Shown here: piece after piece, positions 8,248 through 15,742 of the stretch
How the letters are laid out: the number at the start of each line of letters is the position of its first letter
Numbering within the stretch: the stretch's first letter is position 1
Assembly: GCA_016934645.1 (NCBI GenBank)
Contig: JAFGSL010000586.1
Location: 1-17,024 of the forward strand
Reading direction: 5' to 3'
From: Anaerolineae bacterium
GTDB lineage: Bacteria; Chloroflexota; Anaerolineae; B4-G1; SLSP01
Length of the DNA: 17,024 nt
Program-made: the position numbers and the translations under genes
The notes under the pieces: model-generated
What the model saw: only the letters and a program-made list of their open reading frames with translations
What the model was told of the DNA's origin: nothing
Databases searched by the model: none

Positions 8248-8276
8248 TTGGCATAAAATGCAGATCAGCATAAAAT
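8248..8276 (+). promoter_or_regulatory. Sigma-70-like promoter with GCATAAAAT direct repeat
   Basis: TTGGCA (8248-8253), a 17-nt spacer and TAAAAT (8271-8276) form a near-consensus sigma-70 promoter facing the 87-residue gene, with a predicted start site near 8283 and a leader of about 50 nt. The 9-mer GCATAAAAT occurs at 8251-8259 and again at 8268-8276, 17 nt apart, so it spans the promoter and could bind a regulator. Confidence 0.6.
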
Positions 8277-8336
8277 AGAAGCACATCCCGTTTCTGTCAT
8301 TAACGAAGTGGAAGTCAACACGAAAGGAGCGCCATT

Positions 8337-8600
8337 ATGTTAAAAGGACATCAGGATATGCTGTGGCTGGCGGGACAGGTTTTCCTCTGCCGGGATTTTG
8401 TCAAAGAAGTAGAGGCTGAGGGGTTCGAAACCGTTTTTGCGACATGTCCCTACGGCGACCTCACTGAACAGGAAAAAGCCGCGTTTCGCAGCGCCTTCGA
8501 GGATAAGGAATTACGGAAGGTGGTCAAACGTTGGTGGAAGGTCTACGACGAGGAACGCGCCGCAGATATAGTCGTTAAAGCCGGGAACTTCTGGGAATAA
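8337..8600 (+). CDS. Small protein of unknown function, 87 residues
   Basis: The ATG at 8337 has AAAGGAG at 8322-8328, 8 nt upstream, and a good promoter before it, so it is very likely expressed. The protein is charged and helix-prone with no membrane segment or signal peptide. It has two Cys (18 and 37), a Cys-Pro-Tyr-Gly turn (37-40), a Glu/Lys-rich helix at about 44-62 and the Trp pair in KRWWKVYDEE (64-73). I do not recognise a family. It lies 4 nt before the histidine kinase start, so the two are probably one transcript and may be translationally coupled; a role as a partner or regulator of the kinase is possible but only inferred from position. Confidence 0.7.
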   Translation: MLKGHQDMLWLAGQVFLCRDFVKEVEAEGFETVFATCPYGDLTEQEKAAFRSAFEDKELRKVVKRWWKVYDEERAADIVVKAGNFWE

Positions 8601-8604
8601 AAAC

Positions 8605-9936
8605 TTGAATGCCTTGCCCGGAGAAGGAGCGCGTATCAACGCGGCACGGTGGATCCTCAGAGGATACGCTGTGTTCACCGCGCTTGGCGTCACTCTCCAC
8701 ATCATTGCACGAATAACCAATAAAGACGCTTTAGATGGATTATACATCGCCCTGATGTCGACCATCGGTATTGCTGCGCTCTACGCATTCAACAGACTCT
8801 CCCAATCGCTGTCGCGCGCGATGCTTATCTTTGCCTGGGTCGCCATGGCCTGCATCACCGGGCTGCTCATTTATACATTTGAAGTGCAAAAAGATTACCT
8901 AATGATCCTCCTTATGTTCCACGTGGGCATTTTTACGTTAGGGTTGGTTCTAGGGTTTCGCCCTGCTATGCAATATGCCATAGCCACATCCATAATCATT
9001 GTTGCTATAGGAATCGCCTACGGACTCGCACCGGCGGAGATCGTTGTCCCGGTCTTCCTTGCCTTTGCGCTCGCGCTGCCGTCGAAGGTCGTCGAACAGG
9101 TCATCGGACAAAGCACCGCCGAGCTTGCCCAAATCAACCTCCGGCTTGAGGAACTGGTCGAAGCGCGGACAGCAGAACTACGTGCTGAGATTGTCGAACG
9201 GCAGCAAGCGCAAGAGAGTCTATCCCAACGCACCGTCGAACTCGAAAAACGCAACGAAGAGCTGGATGCCTACGCCCATACCGTAGCTCATGATTTGAAA
9301 ACTCCCCTGACCTCCGTGGTCGGTTTCAGTGATCTTCTGGAAAAGCGTTACGAGAAGATTCCCCCGGATAAGATCGCTTATTATTGCAGCAGCATCGCAC
9401 AGAACGGCCGCAAAATCATTAATATCGTCGACACGTTGCTGCTGTTAGCCAGCGTGCGGAAAATCGAGGATGTGCCGGTCGAGAGGCTTGATCTATCCAG
9501 CGTCATGGCAGACATCCAAAGGCGTCTTGCCGATGCCATCATAGAGAGTCGCGCGGAGATTGTCACACCTGACCGTTGGCCCATTGTGACAGGCTACCAA
9601 CCGTGGGTCGAGGAAATCCTGGTTAACTACATCAGCAATGCCATTAAGTATGGCGGGATACCGCCACGCATTGAAGTCGGCGCGACACATCTCGTTGACG
9701 GATATGTACGCTTTTGGGTGCGCGATAATGGCAGAGGACTGAAACCGGAAGAACAAGCCCGGCTATTTACACCCTTCACCCGGCTCGATCAGATCAGAGT
9801 GAAGGGATACGGACTGGGACTATCCATCGTGCAGCGCATTGCGGAAAAGCTCAACGGGCAGGTCGGCGTCGAAAGCGAAGTGGGACAGGGCAGTACATTT
9901 TACTTCACCTTGCCCCTGGCGGAAAACGATTTTTAG
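8605..9936 (+). CDS. Orphan membrane sensor histidine kinase
   Basis: 443 residues from a TTG start at 8605; the nearby ATG at 8609 is out of frame, and GGGA lies about 8 nt before the TTG. The N-terminus is a membrane sensor of about five or six helices (about 16-37, 47-63, 71-91, 99-118, 122-140, 143-160). A coiled coil follows (about 165-220). The HisKA domain has the phospho-acceptor His229 in AHDLKTP. The HATPase domain has an N-box NYISNAIKYG (341-350), G1 box DNGRG (374-378) and G2 box GYGLGLSI (401-408). The kinase should phosphorylate a response regulator, but none is encoded next to it, and there is no PAS, GAF or receiver domain. It follows the 87-residue gene after a 4-nt gap and is closed by a strong terminator. 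The signal is unknown; it may be sensed inside the membrane because outer loops are short. Confidence 0.92.
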   Translation: MNALPGEGARINAARWILRGYAVFTALGVTLHIIARITNKDALDGLYIALMSTIGIAALYAFNRLSQSLSRAMLIFAWVAMACITGLLIYTFEVQKDYLMILLMFHVGIFTLGLVLGFRPAMQYAIATSIIIVAIGIAYGLAPAEIVVPVFLAFALALPSKVVEQVIGQSTAELAQINLRLEELVEARTAELRAEIVERQQAQESLSQRTVELEKRNEELDAYAHTVAHDLKTPLTSVVGFSDLLEKRYEKIPPDKIAYYCSSIAQNGRKIINIVDTLLLLASVRKIEDVPVERLDLSSVMADIQRRLADAIIESRAEIVTPDRWPIVTGYQPWVEEILVNYISNAIKYGGIPPRIEVGATHLVDGYVRFWVRDNGRGLKPEEQARLFTPFTRLDQIRVKGYGLGLSIVQRIAEKLNGQVGVESEVGQGSTFYFTLPLAENDF

Positions 9937-9987
9937 AACGTGATGCGTAAAGCGTGAAAGCCAATCACGCTTTGCGCGTCACGTTTT
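9937..9987 (+). terminator. Intrinsic terminator after the histidine kinase
   Basis: Arms of 20 nt (9937-9956 and 9966-9985) pair completely if two G-U pairs are allowed, with a 9-nt loop and TTTT at 9984-9987. It starts right after the kinase TAG (9934-9936) and lies in the gap before the transporter gene. Its arm also resembles a repeat at 12943-12966. Confidence 0.8.
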
Positions 9988-10028
9988 GTATCATTCAAAT
10001 ATATCCATTCAACGAAAGGAATCCAACT

Positions 10029-11345
10029 ATGAACCAAGCCAAGTCCGTCAAAACCTTTGTGCAACGTCAAATTATCAACGCCTGGTGTATGTACGATTGG
10101 GGCAGTTCGGCCTTTTCGACAACCATCGAAGCAGCCGTCTTGCCGGTCTTCTTCGAAAATGTGATCGGCGCGCATCTGGGCGGCAATCTACCCACAGTGT
10201 ATTGGGGATACACCAACTCTATCGCTCTGCTGGTTTCCGCGCTGCTGGCCCCCGTCCTCGGCGGCATCGCCGATTATATGGGCAACAAGAAAAAACTGCT
10301 GGCGGGGTTCGCCGGAATTGGCATCCTGGCGACTGCCTTGCTGACGTTTATGGACACCGGCATGGTCTGGCCGACGCTACTCCTGTTCTTCGTGGGGACG
10401 ATAGGGCTGGCGGCTTCGTACATCTTTTACGACTCACTGCTCCCCCACATCGCAGGCGAGGACGATATCGACTTCGTCTCCTCCAAAGGATACGCACTCG
10501 GCTATCTGGGCGGCGGCATCTTGCTCGCCGTCAACATCGTGATGATTATGGTGATCTGGCCAGACAGCACCCTGGGAACACGCCTGTCGTTCCTCAGCGT
10601 GGCGATCTGGTGGGCTGTGTTCACGATCCCGCTGCTACAGCGCGTCCCCGAGCCACCCGCCAACACCGAAGGCATCGGCGCGGGCGTCAATCCGGTGCGC
10701 GCCAGCTTCAAACGCATCGGGCAGACGCTCAGTAGGATTCGCAAATACAGCGAACTGTTCAAATTCCTCATCGCCTTCTGGATTTACAACGACGGCATCG
10801 GTACGGTCATCAAGATGGCGACCATCTACGGCGCGGAAATCGGCATCGGGATGATCGACCTGATCGGCGCGCTGCTGCTGACGCAGTTCGTGGGCATCCC
10901 CTTCTCGCTGCTCTTCGGCAAGTTCAGCCACAAGCTCGGTACCAAACGCTCGATTATGGTTGGACTAGGTTGGTACGCCCTGCTAATGATAGGCGGCTTC
11001 TTCATGAGCCAGCCGTGGCACTTCTGGGCATTGGCCGTGGGCGTAGGGATGGTGCAGGGCGGCACGCAGGCACTCAGCCGCAGCCTGTTCGGGCTGATGG
11101 CGCCGAAAGCCCGCAGCGCAGAATTCTTCGGCTTCTACGACGTATCCAGCAAGTTCGCGGGGATCATCGGGCCGCTGCTGTTTGGCGTCGTTGGGCAACT
11201 GATGGGGTCGAGCCGCCTAAGCATCGTATCGCTCATTGTGTTCTTCATCGGCGGCATTGTGCTGCTGACCCGTGTCAACGAGAAAGAAGGTATCCGCATC
11301 GCTGCTGAGGAAAATACGCGTGCCGAAGCTTTAGGAATAGCGTAG
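10029..11345 (+). CDS. UMF1/Atg22-like MFS transporter
   Basis: 438 residues. The start is taken at ATG 10029 because AAAGGA (10014-10019) sits 9 nt upstream; an in-frame ATG at 9954 would add 25 residues that are not conserved in type and would begin inside the terminator. Family marks: WCMYDWGSSAF (19-29), the hallmark of the UMF1/Atg22 branch; the MFS loop PVLGGIADYMGNKKK (75-89); YDSLLPHIA (134-142); GGTQALSRSLFG (344-355); FYDVSSKFAGIIGP (369-382). About 12 membrane helices are expected. Bacterial members are uncharacterised or broad 'MFS transporter, UMF1 family' proteins, with the yeast relative exporting amino acids from the vacuole; in this sugar-rich neighbourhood a sugar or derivative is possible but unproven. 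It is convergent with the sulfatase gene and shares its terminator. Confidence 0.9.
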   Translation: MNQAKSVKTFVQRQIINAWCMYDWGSSAFSTTIEAAVLPVFFENVIGAHLGGNLPTVYWGYTNSIALLVSALLAPVLGGIADYMGNKKKLLAGFAGIGILATALLTFMDTGMVWPTLLLFFVGTIGLAASYIFYDSLLPHIAGEDDIDFVSSKGYALGYLGGGILLAVNIVMIMVIWPDSTLGTRLSFLSVAIWWAVFTIPLLQRVPEPPANTEGIGAGVNPVRASFKRIGQTLSRIRKYSELFKFLIAFWIYNDGIGTVIKMATIYGAEIGIGMIDLIGALLLTQFVGIPFSLLFGKFSHKLGTKRSIMVGLGWYALLMIGGFFMSQPWHFWALAVGVGMVQGGTQALSRSLFGLMAPKARSAEFFGFYDVSSKFAGIIGPLLFGVVGQLMGSSRLSIVSLIVFFIGGIVLLTRVNEKEGIRIAAEENTRAEALGIA

Positions 11346-11362
11346 AACAACTGCTCCGATGA

Positions 11363-11405
11363 GGTCTGACAGGTCGGGCGTAAATCACGCCCGACCTGTC
11401 AGACC
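11363..11405. terminator. Bidirectional 19-bp perfect hairpin between convergent genes
   Basis: Perfect 19-nt arms at 11363-11381 and 11387-11405 with a 5-nt loop (AAATC). It lies 17 nt after the transporter stop and 8 nt after the sulfatase stop, which faces it. A T-rich stretch (ATTTTGTTT) follows on the plus strand. A terminator shared by both genes is the natural reading. The core GACAGGTC recurs at 16604-16635. Confidence 0.85.
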
Positions 11406-11413
11406 CATTTTGT

Positions 11414-12892
11414 TTATGGTTCCTCTAATCCTAATCGTTCAAATTGCTCCGGTGGCGCGTCCATAGCCTGCATCGTTTCGACGAGGAGCACGGCGTACTC
11501 AATCTCGGCTTTTGTCCCGGCAAGATTCCGCGTCTGCGCAGGATTGTTTTTGATGTCGTAGAGATGGTTGTCGGCCCAATCGGGACTGCGATGCCTGTGA
11601 GCACGGGCGCGGATGACGGGGTAGTCGGTGTACGGCAGCCATAAACCCAACTGCGCCTCATCGTAGAAGCTCAACGGGCACACATCGCGCATACTGAAGG
11701 AGCCGGGCGTGAGGAAATAGCGGTAGAGCGGCTGGTTCTCCTCGGTGACGGGCGCGCGGAAGTAGGTGTAGCGTCCATCCGTCACGTTGACCGTCTGTCC
11801 GTACCAACCGTAGAGTGCAGCTTTACGTCGCGCGGGCGCATTGGCCTCCAGCAGCGGTTTCCACGATTCGCCGTGAATTGGATGCTCGATGGAAACATCG
11901 TAGTAGTCGCAAACAGTGGGCATGATATCGATGTTCTGCGTGAGTTGATGGCGACGCTCGCCCGCGTGCGCGCCGCCGGGCAAATGGACCATCAACGGGA
12001 TATGCGCCAGTTCGTTCCAGCAATGCCAGGCGTTCTTGCCGGTCAAGCCGCGCTCGCCGAGGAGATGCCCGTGGTCGGTGGTGACGATGATGAGCGTATC
12101 CTCGAAGGCGTTCTGGCGTTCCAGCTCATCCAGCAGCTTGCCAAACCACGCATCCATCATCGTGAGCGTGGCCGCGTACTGTTTGCGCAGGTGACGCGTG
12201 GCTTCGCTGTCCTCGTCCACCTTGTCGTAGGCGCTCCAGTTGTAGAGCGGGCCGTCCCAGTCGTCGCCGTACATATCGAGATACTTCTGAGGACAATCGA
12301 ACGGCTCGTGGGGATCGAAGACCTCCACCCACAGCAGGTAATTGTCCGCGCCTTCGTTCGCTTTGAGCCAGTCGATGGCGCCCTGGAATGTCTGCGGCGT
12401 CGAGAAATCGGCCTCCGTCTTGAACGCGAGTTGGTTCTTCGCGTACTGCGCGCGCCAGCGCCCCAGATGCTCCGGCTCCTCCGGCGACGATACCCGCGAC
12501 ACGAATGCATCGGACTCCTGTCCACGGTGCAAGGCCCAAGTGTTGAACGGCATGTGATAGTTTTCACCGCCGACGTGGAAATAGTGGTAGTGATCGGTCT
12601 CCATGTGGCAGAAAACGCCACGACCATCTGCGGTCGCGTGGTCGCGCAGCAGGTGCTGGAAAGGAACGTCGAACGGCTCCAGCCCACCCCACTCGCGCTC
12701 GAGTAAATTCAACCGCCCGGTGAGCATGTCGCGTCGCGCAGGCATACACGGCGCAGAGCCGATCCAGTGATTATCGAAGATCACCGCGCGCTTGGAAAAT
12801 CGGGCTAGATTGGGCGCAATCACCCACTCATTACCGTACATTGGCAGGTAGTGACGGTTTAGCGAATCGGATAGAATCACAATGGTTTTCAT
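11414..12892 (-). CDS. Cysteine-type sulfatase (alkaline phosphatase superfamily)
   Basis: 492 residues from ATG 12892, with AGGAG about 8 nt upstream; the TTG one codon earlier is less likely. The formylglycine signature C49-M-P-A-R53 followed by R-x3-TG gives the catalytic Cys49, which must be oxidised to formylglycine by a maturase encoded elsewhere. The N-terminal metal site has D9 (ILSDS), and WVEVFDPHEP (189-198) plus the metal ligands D273-H274 (TTDHGHLLGERG) complete the fold. Residues 320-335 carry the conserved TQNIDIMPTVCDYY segment. It would hydrolyse sulfate (or phosphonate monoester) groups from a sugar or polymer. No signal peptide is visible, so a cytoplasmic role on imported oligosaccharides is likely. 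It is second in an operon behind the mutarotase-like gene (69-nt gap). Confidence 0.92.
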   Translation of the reverse strand: MKTIVILSDSLNRHYLPMYGNEWVIAPNLARFSKRAVIFDNHWIGSAPCMPARRDMLTGRLNLLEREWGGLEPFDVPFQHLLRDHATADGRGVFCHMETDHYHYFHVGGENYHMPFNTWALHRGQESDAFVSRVSSPEEPEHLGRWRAQYAKNQLAFKTEADFSTPQTFQGAIDWLKANEGADNYLLWVEVFDPHEPFDCPQKYLDMYGDDWDGPLYNWSAYDKVDEDSEATRHLRKQYAATLTMMDAWFGKLLDELERQNAFEDTLIIVTTDHGHLLGERGLTGKNAWHCWNELAHIPLMVHLPGGAHAGERRHQLTQNIDIMPTVCDYYDVSIEHPIHGESWKPLLEANAPARRKAALYGWYGQTVNVTDGRYTYFRAPVTEENQPLYRYFLTPGSFSMRDVCPLSFYDEAQLGLWLPYTDYPVIRARAHRHRSPDWADNHLYDIKNNPAQTRNLAGTKAEIEYAVLLVETMQAMDAPPEQFERLGLEEP

Positions 12893-12907
12893 CAATACAC
12901 TCCTAAA

Positions 12908-12966
12908 AATAGTCCAATAGTCATTAGTTCAATAGTCGGTTCACACATCACGCTTCACGCATCACG
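12908..12966. repeat. AATAGTC tandem repeat and CGTGATGCGTGAAGCGTGATG element upstream of sulfatase
   Basis: AATAGTC occurs at 12908, 12916 and 12931, with a degenerate copy between, at a period of about 8 nt. Then ATCACGCTTCACGCATCACG (12947-12966) follows, which resembles the stem of the hairpin at 9937-9985. The sulfatase SD follows directly on the minus strand. Confidence 0.7.
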
Positions 12967-13879
12967 AAAAGAACTCGTAGCGCCGCGTCCAGCGCTGCGT
13001 TTCACCGGGCTGCACATTGACCGGCACGAAAACCTCCGCGCTGATGACGTGCGCTTCTCCCCACACGGCGACGCGAGCAGGTGCGAAATTGTCATACTCG
13101 CGCATCCCGACGCCTGTTGGCTCGTGGAGTAGCTCCCACTGTGCCGCGTCGGTCTGGAAGAAGCCGAGTGGGCGGCAATAGAAGGGATGTTGCGGCGTGG
13201 TCTTGCAACGGATGTCACCGCCTTGTACATCGAGGAGCGCCATCATGTGTTTCAGGCGTTCGGCAAATGGCCCCTCCTGCGCAGCAAAGGCGATGGTGTA
13301 GGGCATCTGTAGCCGGTAGTCCGGTCCAATCGCATGCTCATCGATGCGCATAAAGTTATGGACGTATTCGGTTGTGACGACCAGCTTCTCGCCTACGTTT
13401 TCTAGCGCGTAGGCAATCGTCATCCCTGCGCCCTCTACCGTCACCGTCTTGGTCAGCCGAACGGCGTAGCCGCGACATTCCACCGGCTCGACGGCAAACG
13501 CCACCTGAGTCGCGCTCGTCGTCACGTGGATTGGAAACGGCGCAACGACCTCATAAGGCCGGAAGAAGTTGTATGGAGCATCGTCAGAGCGCTTCAACAA
13601 ACCGATACCCAGCTTTGGGAACAAATCGCCCGGCTGCGCATCGTCGTAGCCAATAGGCTCCTCGATACCAAACTCATTACACAGCCCCACGCCACCGCTG
13701 CCTTTTCCCGGTGTCAAGGACTCCGGTACACAGAATGTGTGCGCACCATCCAGCGTCACCTGGGTGATGAAACTTATCCAATCGAAGCGGGTGCCGCTGT
13801 AGATACTGCCCGGTTGAGCGATTTCGACCGTGAGACGTTCGCTGCGTAAAACAATCGGGGAATTTTCTGATGATTTCAT
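12962..13879 (-). CDS. Galactose-mutarotase-superfamily protein of unknown specificity
   Basis: 305 residues, starting at ATG 13879 with AAAGGAG about 7 nt upstream. The predicted all-beta sequence, with GTRFDWISFITQVTLDG (29-45), GGVGLCNEFGIEEP (62-75) and YVHNFMRID (172-180) carrying His174, resembles the aldose-1-epimerase-like proteins of the galactose-mutarotase superfamily. The classic aldose-1-epimerase catalytic pair (His, Glu) cannot be placed with certainty, so the activity may be sugar epimerisation, lyase-type or simple sugar binding. It is the first gene of the pair with the sulfatase, which fits processing of a sulfated sugar. The C-terminus has the strand-rich WTRRYEFFS end. 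Fold call is moderate; exact function unknown. Confidence 0.6.
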   Translation of the reverse strand: MKSSENSPIVLRSERLTVEIAQPGSIYSGTRFDWISFITQVTLDGAHTFCVPESLTPGKGSGGVGLCNEFGIEEPIGYDDAQPGDLFPKLGIGLLKRSDDAPYNFFRPYEVVAPFPIHVTTSATQVAFAVEPVECRGYAVRLTKTVTVEGAGMTIAYALENVGEKLVVTTEYVHNFMRIDEHAIGPDYRLQMPYTIAFAAQEGPFAERLKHMMALLDVQGGDIRCKTTPQHPFYCRPLGFFQTDAAQWELLHEPTGVGMREYDNFAPARVAVWGEAHVISAEVFVPVNVQPGETQRWTRRYEFFS

Positions 13880-14192
13880 GTCACAACTCCTTTGGGAAAA
13901 TAGTCCAACATCTCAAGTTGGAAGTCCAGATCTATGCCACAAGCTGAGCTACGACGACGACCACTGCACCAAAATCGAACACTATATTCGCCTGAACCAA
14001 GTGCCGGTCGATGACTGAACACGCTGACGAATTCCGAGAATAGCTTCGTTACATCTAGTATAGCTCGGCGCAAATTCCTCCCTGATTTACAGCTTCAAGG
14101 GGAACGCCAGATCCCCGGCGATGTACAGGGGTCGGGGAACTGGCGTTCCCCTCTGAGCATCATTTCCGAGAAATAGCTTGCACCCTGCGGTA
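13880..14192. other. 313-nt gap with a large hairpin and no gene
   Basis: Between the mutarotase-like gene and the stop of the Fe-S protein. Near the mutarotase start it contains ATAGTCCA (13900-13907) and a small CCAAC/GTTGG hairpin; farther on it holds the long hairpin at 14098-14152. A possible minus-strand -10 (TATACT, complement of about 14057-14062) lacks a clear -35. No supported ORF. Confidence 0.6.
14098..14152 (-). terminator. Long hairpin after the Fe-S protein gene
   Basis: Arms of 13 nt, AGGGGAACGCCAG (14098-14110) and its perfect complement (14140-14152), plus a further 6-bp inner stem (112-117 with 133-138) after one mismatch. It begins 41 nt past the Fe-S stop. No T-run follows on the minus strand, so termination may be weak. 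Its left arm is nearly identical to the hairpin at 2073-2091. Confidence 0.6.
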
Positions 14193-15119
14193 CTAGGCCG
14201 TGACGACTTGCGCCATCAACTCCTGGATTTCCAACGGTGCGGGCCGTTCTGCGAGACGCGCCAAAGACAACGCCTCTTGCGGACACGTGTTGACGCACAC
14301 CCCGCATCCCATACACGCCGCCGCATCCACCACGACATGTCCATCCTGCAATGCCAGCGCGCCAAACTGGCACTTTTCAACGCACGCGCCGCAACCCACG
14401 CAACGCTCCTCGTCCACCTGGCTGACGTAGCCCGACGAGATCAGCATCGGCACGCCGTTGCGGTGCGCCTGCATCGCGCCGCAGCAGCACGAACAGCAGT
14501 TGCAGATAGCGTAGAAACGTTGCAGCATCGCGTCCTTGAAGAAAGCGTGATGCACGTGCCCGCGTCGATCCTCGGCTTCGAGGATGCCCACAGCCTCATC
14601 CGGCGTGATGCGACGCGCGTGGTCCGGTTGGTGATCGAGGATGAAGCTGGCAAACGGCTCGCCCACGATGAGACATACATCGAGCGGCAAACACGGGTTT
14701 TCGCGCGCCATCCGGCAGGGACAGTCCAGCACGACGATGTGGTCGGGATGCTCCATCACGATGTCGCGGGCGACGGCAAAGGGGATGACGTGCTCCGGCA
14801 CGGTCAGGCTTACGTCTTCGTTCACCCGCACCAGCCGCGCCGCCTCATCCAGCGGTATGACCTTACCGTGATAGGTATCGGCAATGGTCGGCGATGCCGG
14901 GCTATGCCCATCCCCATCCGCGTGACGGCTCACCTCGCGGCGGCGGATCAGCCAATCGGCAAAACGCGCCAGTGGGCGCAATGCACGCGGCGGGTTAACC
15001 GCCATTCCGATGTAGAAATAAGGCCAACGTCCATAAATATAACCGTGGATAAAATCAAACAGCGAAAAACCGGGGATCTGACGCGCTTTTTTAATAAATG
15101 ATCGGGTTGATGATTTCAA
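14193..15119 (-). CDS. Cysteine-rich 2[4Fe-4S] ferredoxin-like protein
   Basis: 308 residues from a TTG start at 15119; the SD AAGGAGGT lies ideally 5 nt upstream (15132-15125) and no ATG competes. The C-terminus has two classic ferredoxin motifs CxxCxxCxxxC: C240-C243-C246-C250 and C269-C272-C275-C279. Before them are two further clusters: C133-x-C135-R followed by C143 and C149, and the C206NCCSCCC213 block (Cys at 206, 208, 209, 211, 212, 213). This pattern fits an uncharacterised family I recall from Chloroflexota and anaerobic Proteobacteria, with DCxCR...CL and ICNCC.CCC motifs. It likely carries at least two [4Fe-4S] clusters, with possibly a third metal site from the extra cysteines, and would pass electrons in the cytoplasm. 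It is linked to the P-loop kinase gene by a 12-nt gap, and its SD overlaps the kinase stop. Confidence 0.8.
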   Translation of the reverse strand: MKSSTRSFIKKARQIPGFSLFDFIHGYIYGRWPYFYIGMAVNPPRALRPLARFADWLIRRREVSRHADGDGHSPASPTIADTYHGKVIPLDEAARLVRVNEDVSLTVPEHVIPFAVARDIVMEHPDHIVVLDCPCRMARENPCLPLDVCLIVGEPFASFILDHQPDHARRITPDEAVGILEAEDRRGHVHHAFFKDAMLQRFYAICNCCSCCCGAMQAHRNGVPMLISSGYVSQVDEERCVGCGACVEKCQFGALALQDGHVVVDAAACMGCGVCVNTCPQEALSLARLAERPAPLEIQELMAQVVTA

Positions 15120-15131
15120 AGATGACCTCCT

Positions 15132-15683
15132 TCAGTGTGCCTTAATCAGCGCAAGAACAGATGACTTCACTTCCGCATACACCTCCTCAAACGGCCTGTC
15201 GGCATCCATAAAATGTACCCCAGACGGGCGATCCAACTGCGAAAGGTATGCCCATATCGCGCGATTCTTCGGCTCCGTCGTGTATATCTCTGGCGGATCG
15301 TAGTACTCTGGATTGGCGGCATGCCGCAGCCGGATGCGCTCGATGCACGTCGCCAATGGACAGCGCAGGATGATGGGCAAAAATCGCGTTTGGGGATGCC
15401 GCGCAAGAATATCGTCCACCGTCAGCCATTGGAAGGCCCACCCCATCGTCATATCCAGCACCACCGGTGTCCCCGATTGCACAAATTCCCCGCACAGGGC
15501 GAAGAGCACATCATACGCGATCCAATAGGCGTCGCCGTCCTTGATCCCTTCAGAGCGCTTGATCGTGCGCCCGATGGTGTCGGAACCCAAGCGGGGAATG
15601 TGCAATTCGGCAGACAACCGCCGGGATATAGCGCTCTTGCCGGTCCCGGCAAAGCCACCGATGATGACTACTGATCCAAACAT
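15132..15683 (-). CDS. Small P-loop kinase (AAA_33 / cytidylate- or 2-phosphoglycerate-kinase-like)
   Basis: 183 residues, starting at ATG 15683 with only a weak AGAAAG upstream. The Walker A is GFAGTGKS (10-17). SDT (34-36) and LDMTMG (75-80) may form the acceptor side. The RCP-x6-RIRLRH region (107-120) fits a lid with arginines. The fold is the small P-loop kinase/zeta-toxin-like type that phosphorylates small molecules. I cannot name the acceptor. It lies 12 nt before the Fe-S protein gene; the two are likely one transcript with coupled translation. It is 123 nt from the upstream LmbE stop, with a hairpin in that gap. Confidence 0.75.
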   Translation of the reverse strand: MFGSVVIIGGFAGTGKSAISRRLSAELHIPRLGSDTIGRTIKRSEGIKDGDAYWIAYDVLFALCGEFVQSGTPVVLDMTMGWAFQWLTVDDILARHPQTRFLPIILRCPLATCIERIRLRHAANPEYYDPPEIYTTEPKNRAIWAYLSQLDRPSGVHFMDADRPFEEVYAEVKSSVLALIKAH

Positions 15684-15742
15684 AACTTTCTAAATCTCTA
15701 TACGCTTTCAGGAGAGCCGAAATAGTTGGTTTCATACACACG

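Noticed and set aside
8609..8611. ATG as histidine kinase start
   Set aside because: Out of frame with the kinase; TTG 8605 is in frame.
9954..10028. N-terminal extension of the UMF1 transporter from ATG 9954
   Set aside because: Would begin inside the terminator hairpin and lacks an SD; ATG 10029 has one.
11873..12706. Plus-strand ORF of 277 codons
   Set aside because: Antisense to the sulfatase, which has intact catalytic motifs.
14178..15101. Plus-strand ORF of 307 codons
   Set aside because: Antisense to the Fe-S protein, whose cysteine motifs and perfect SD settle the strand.
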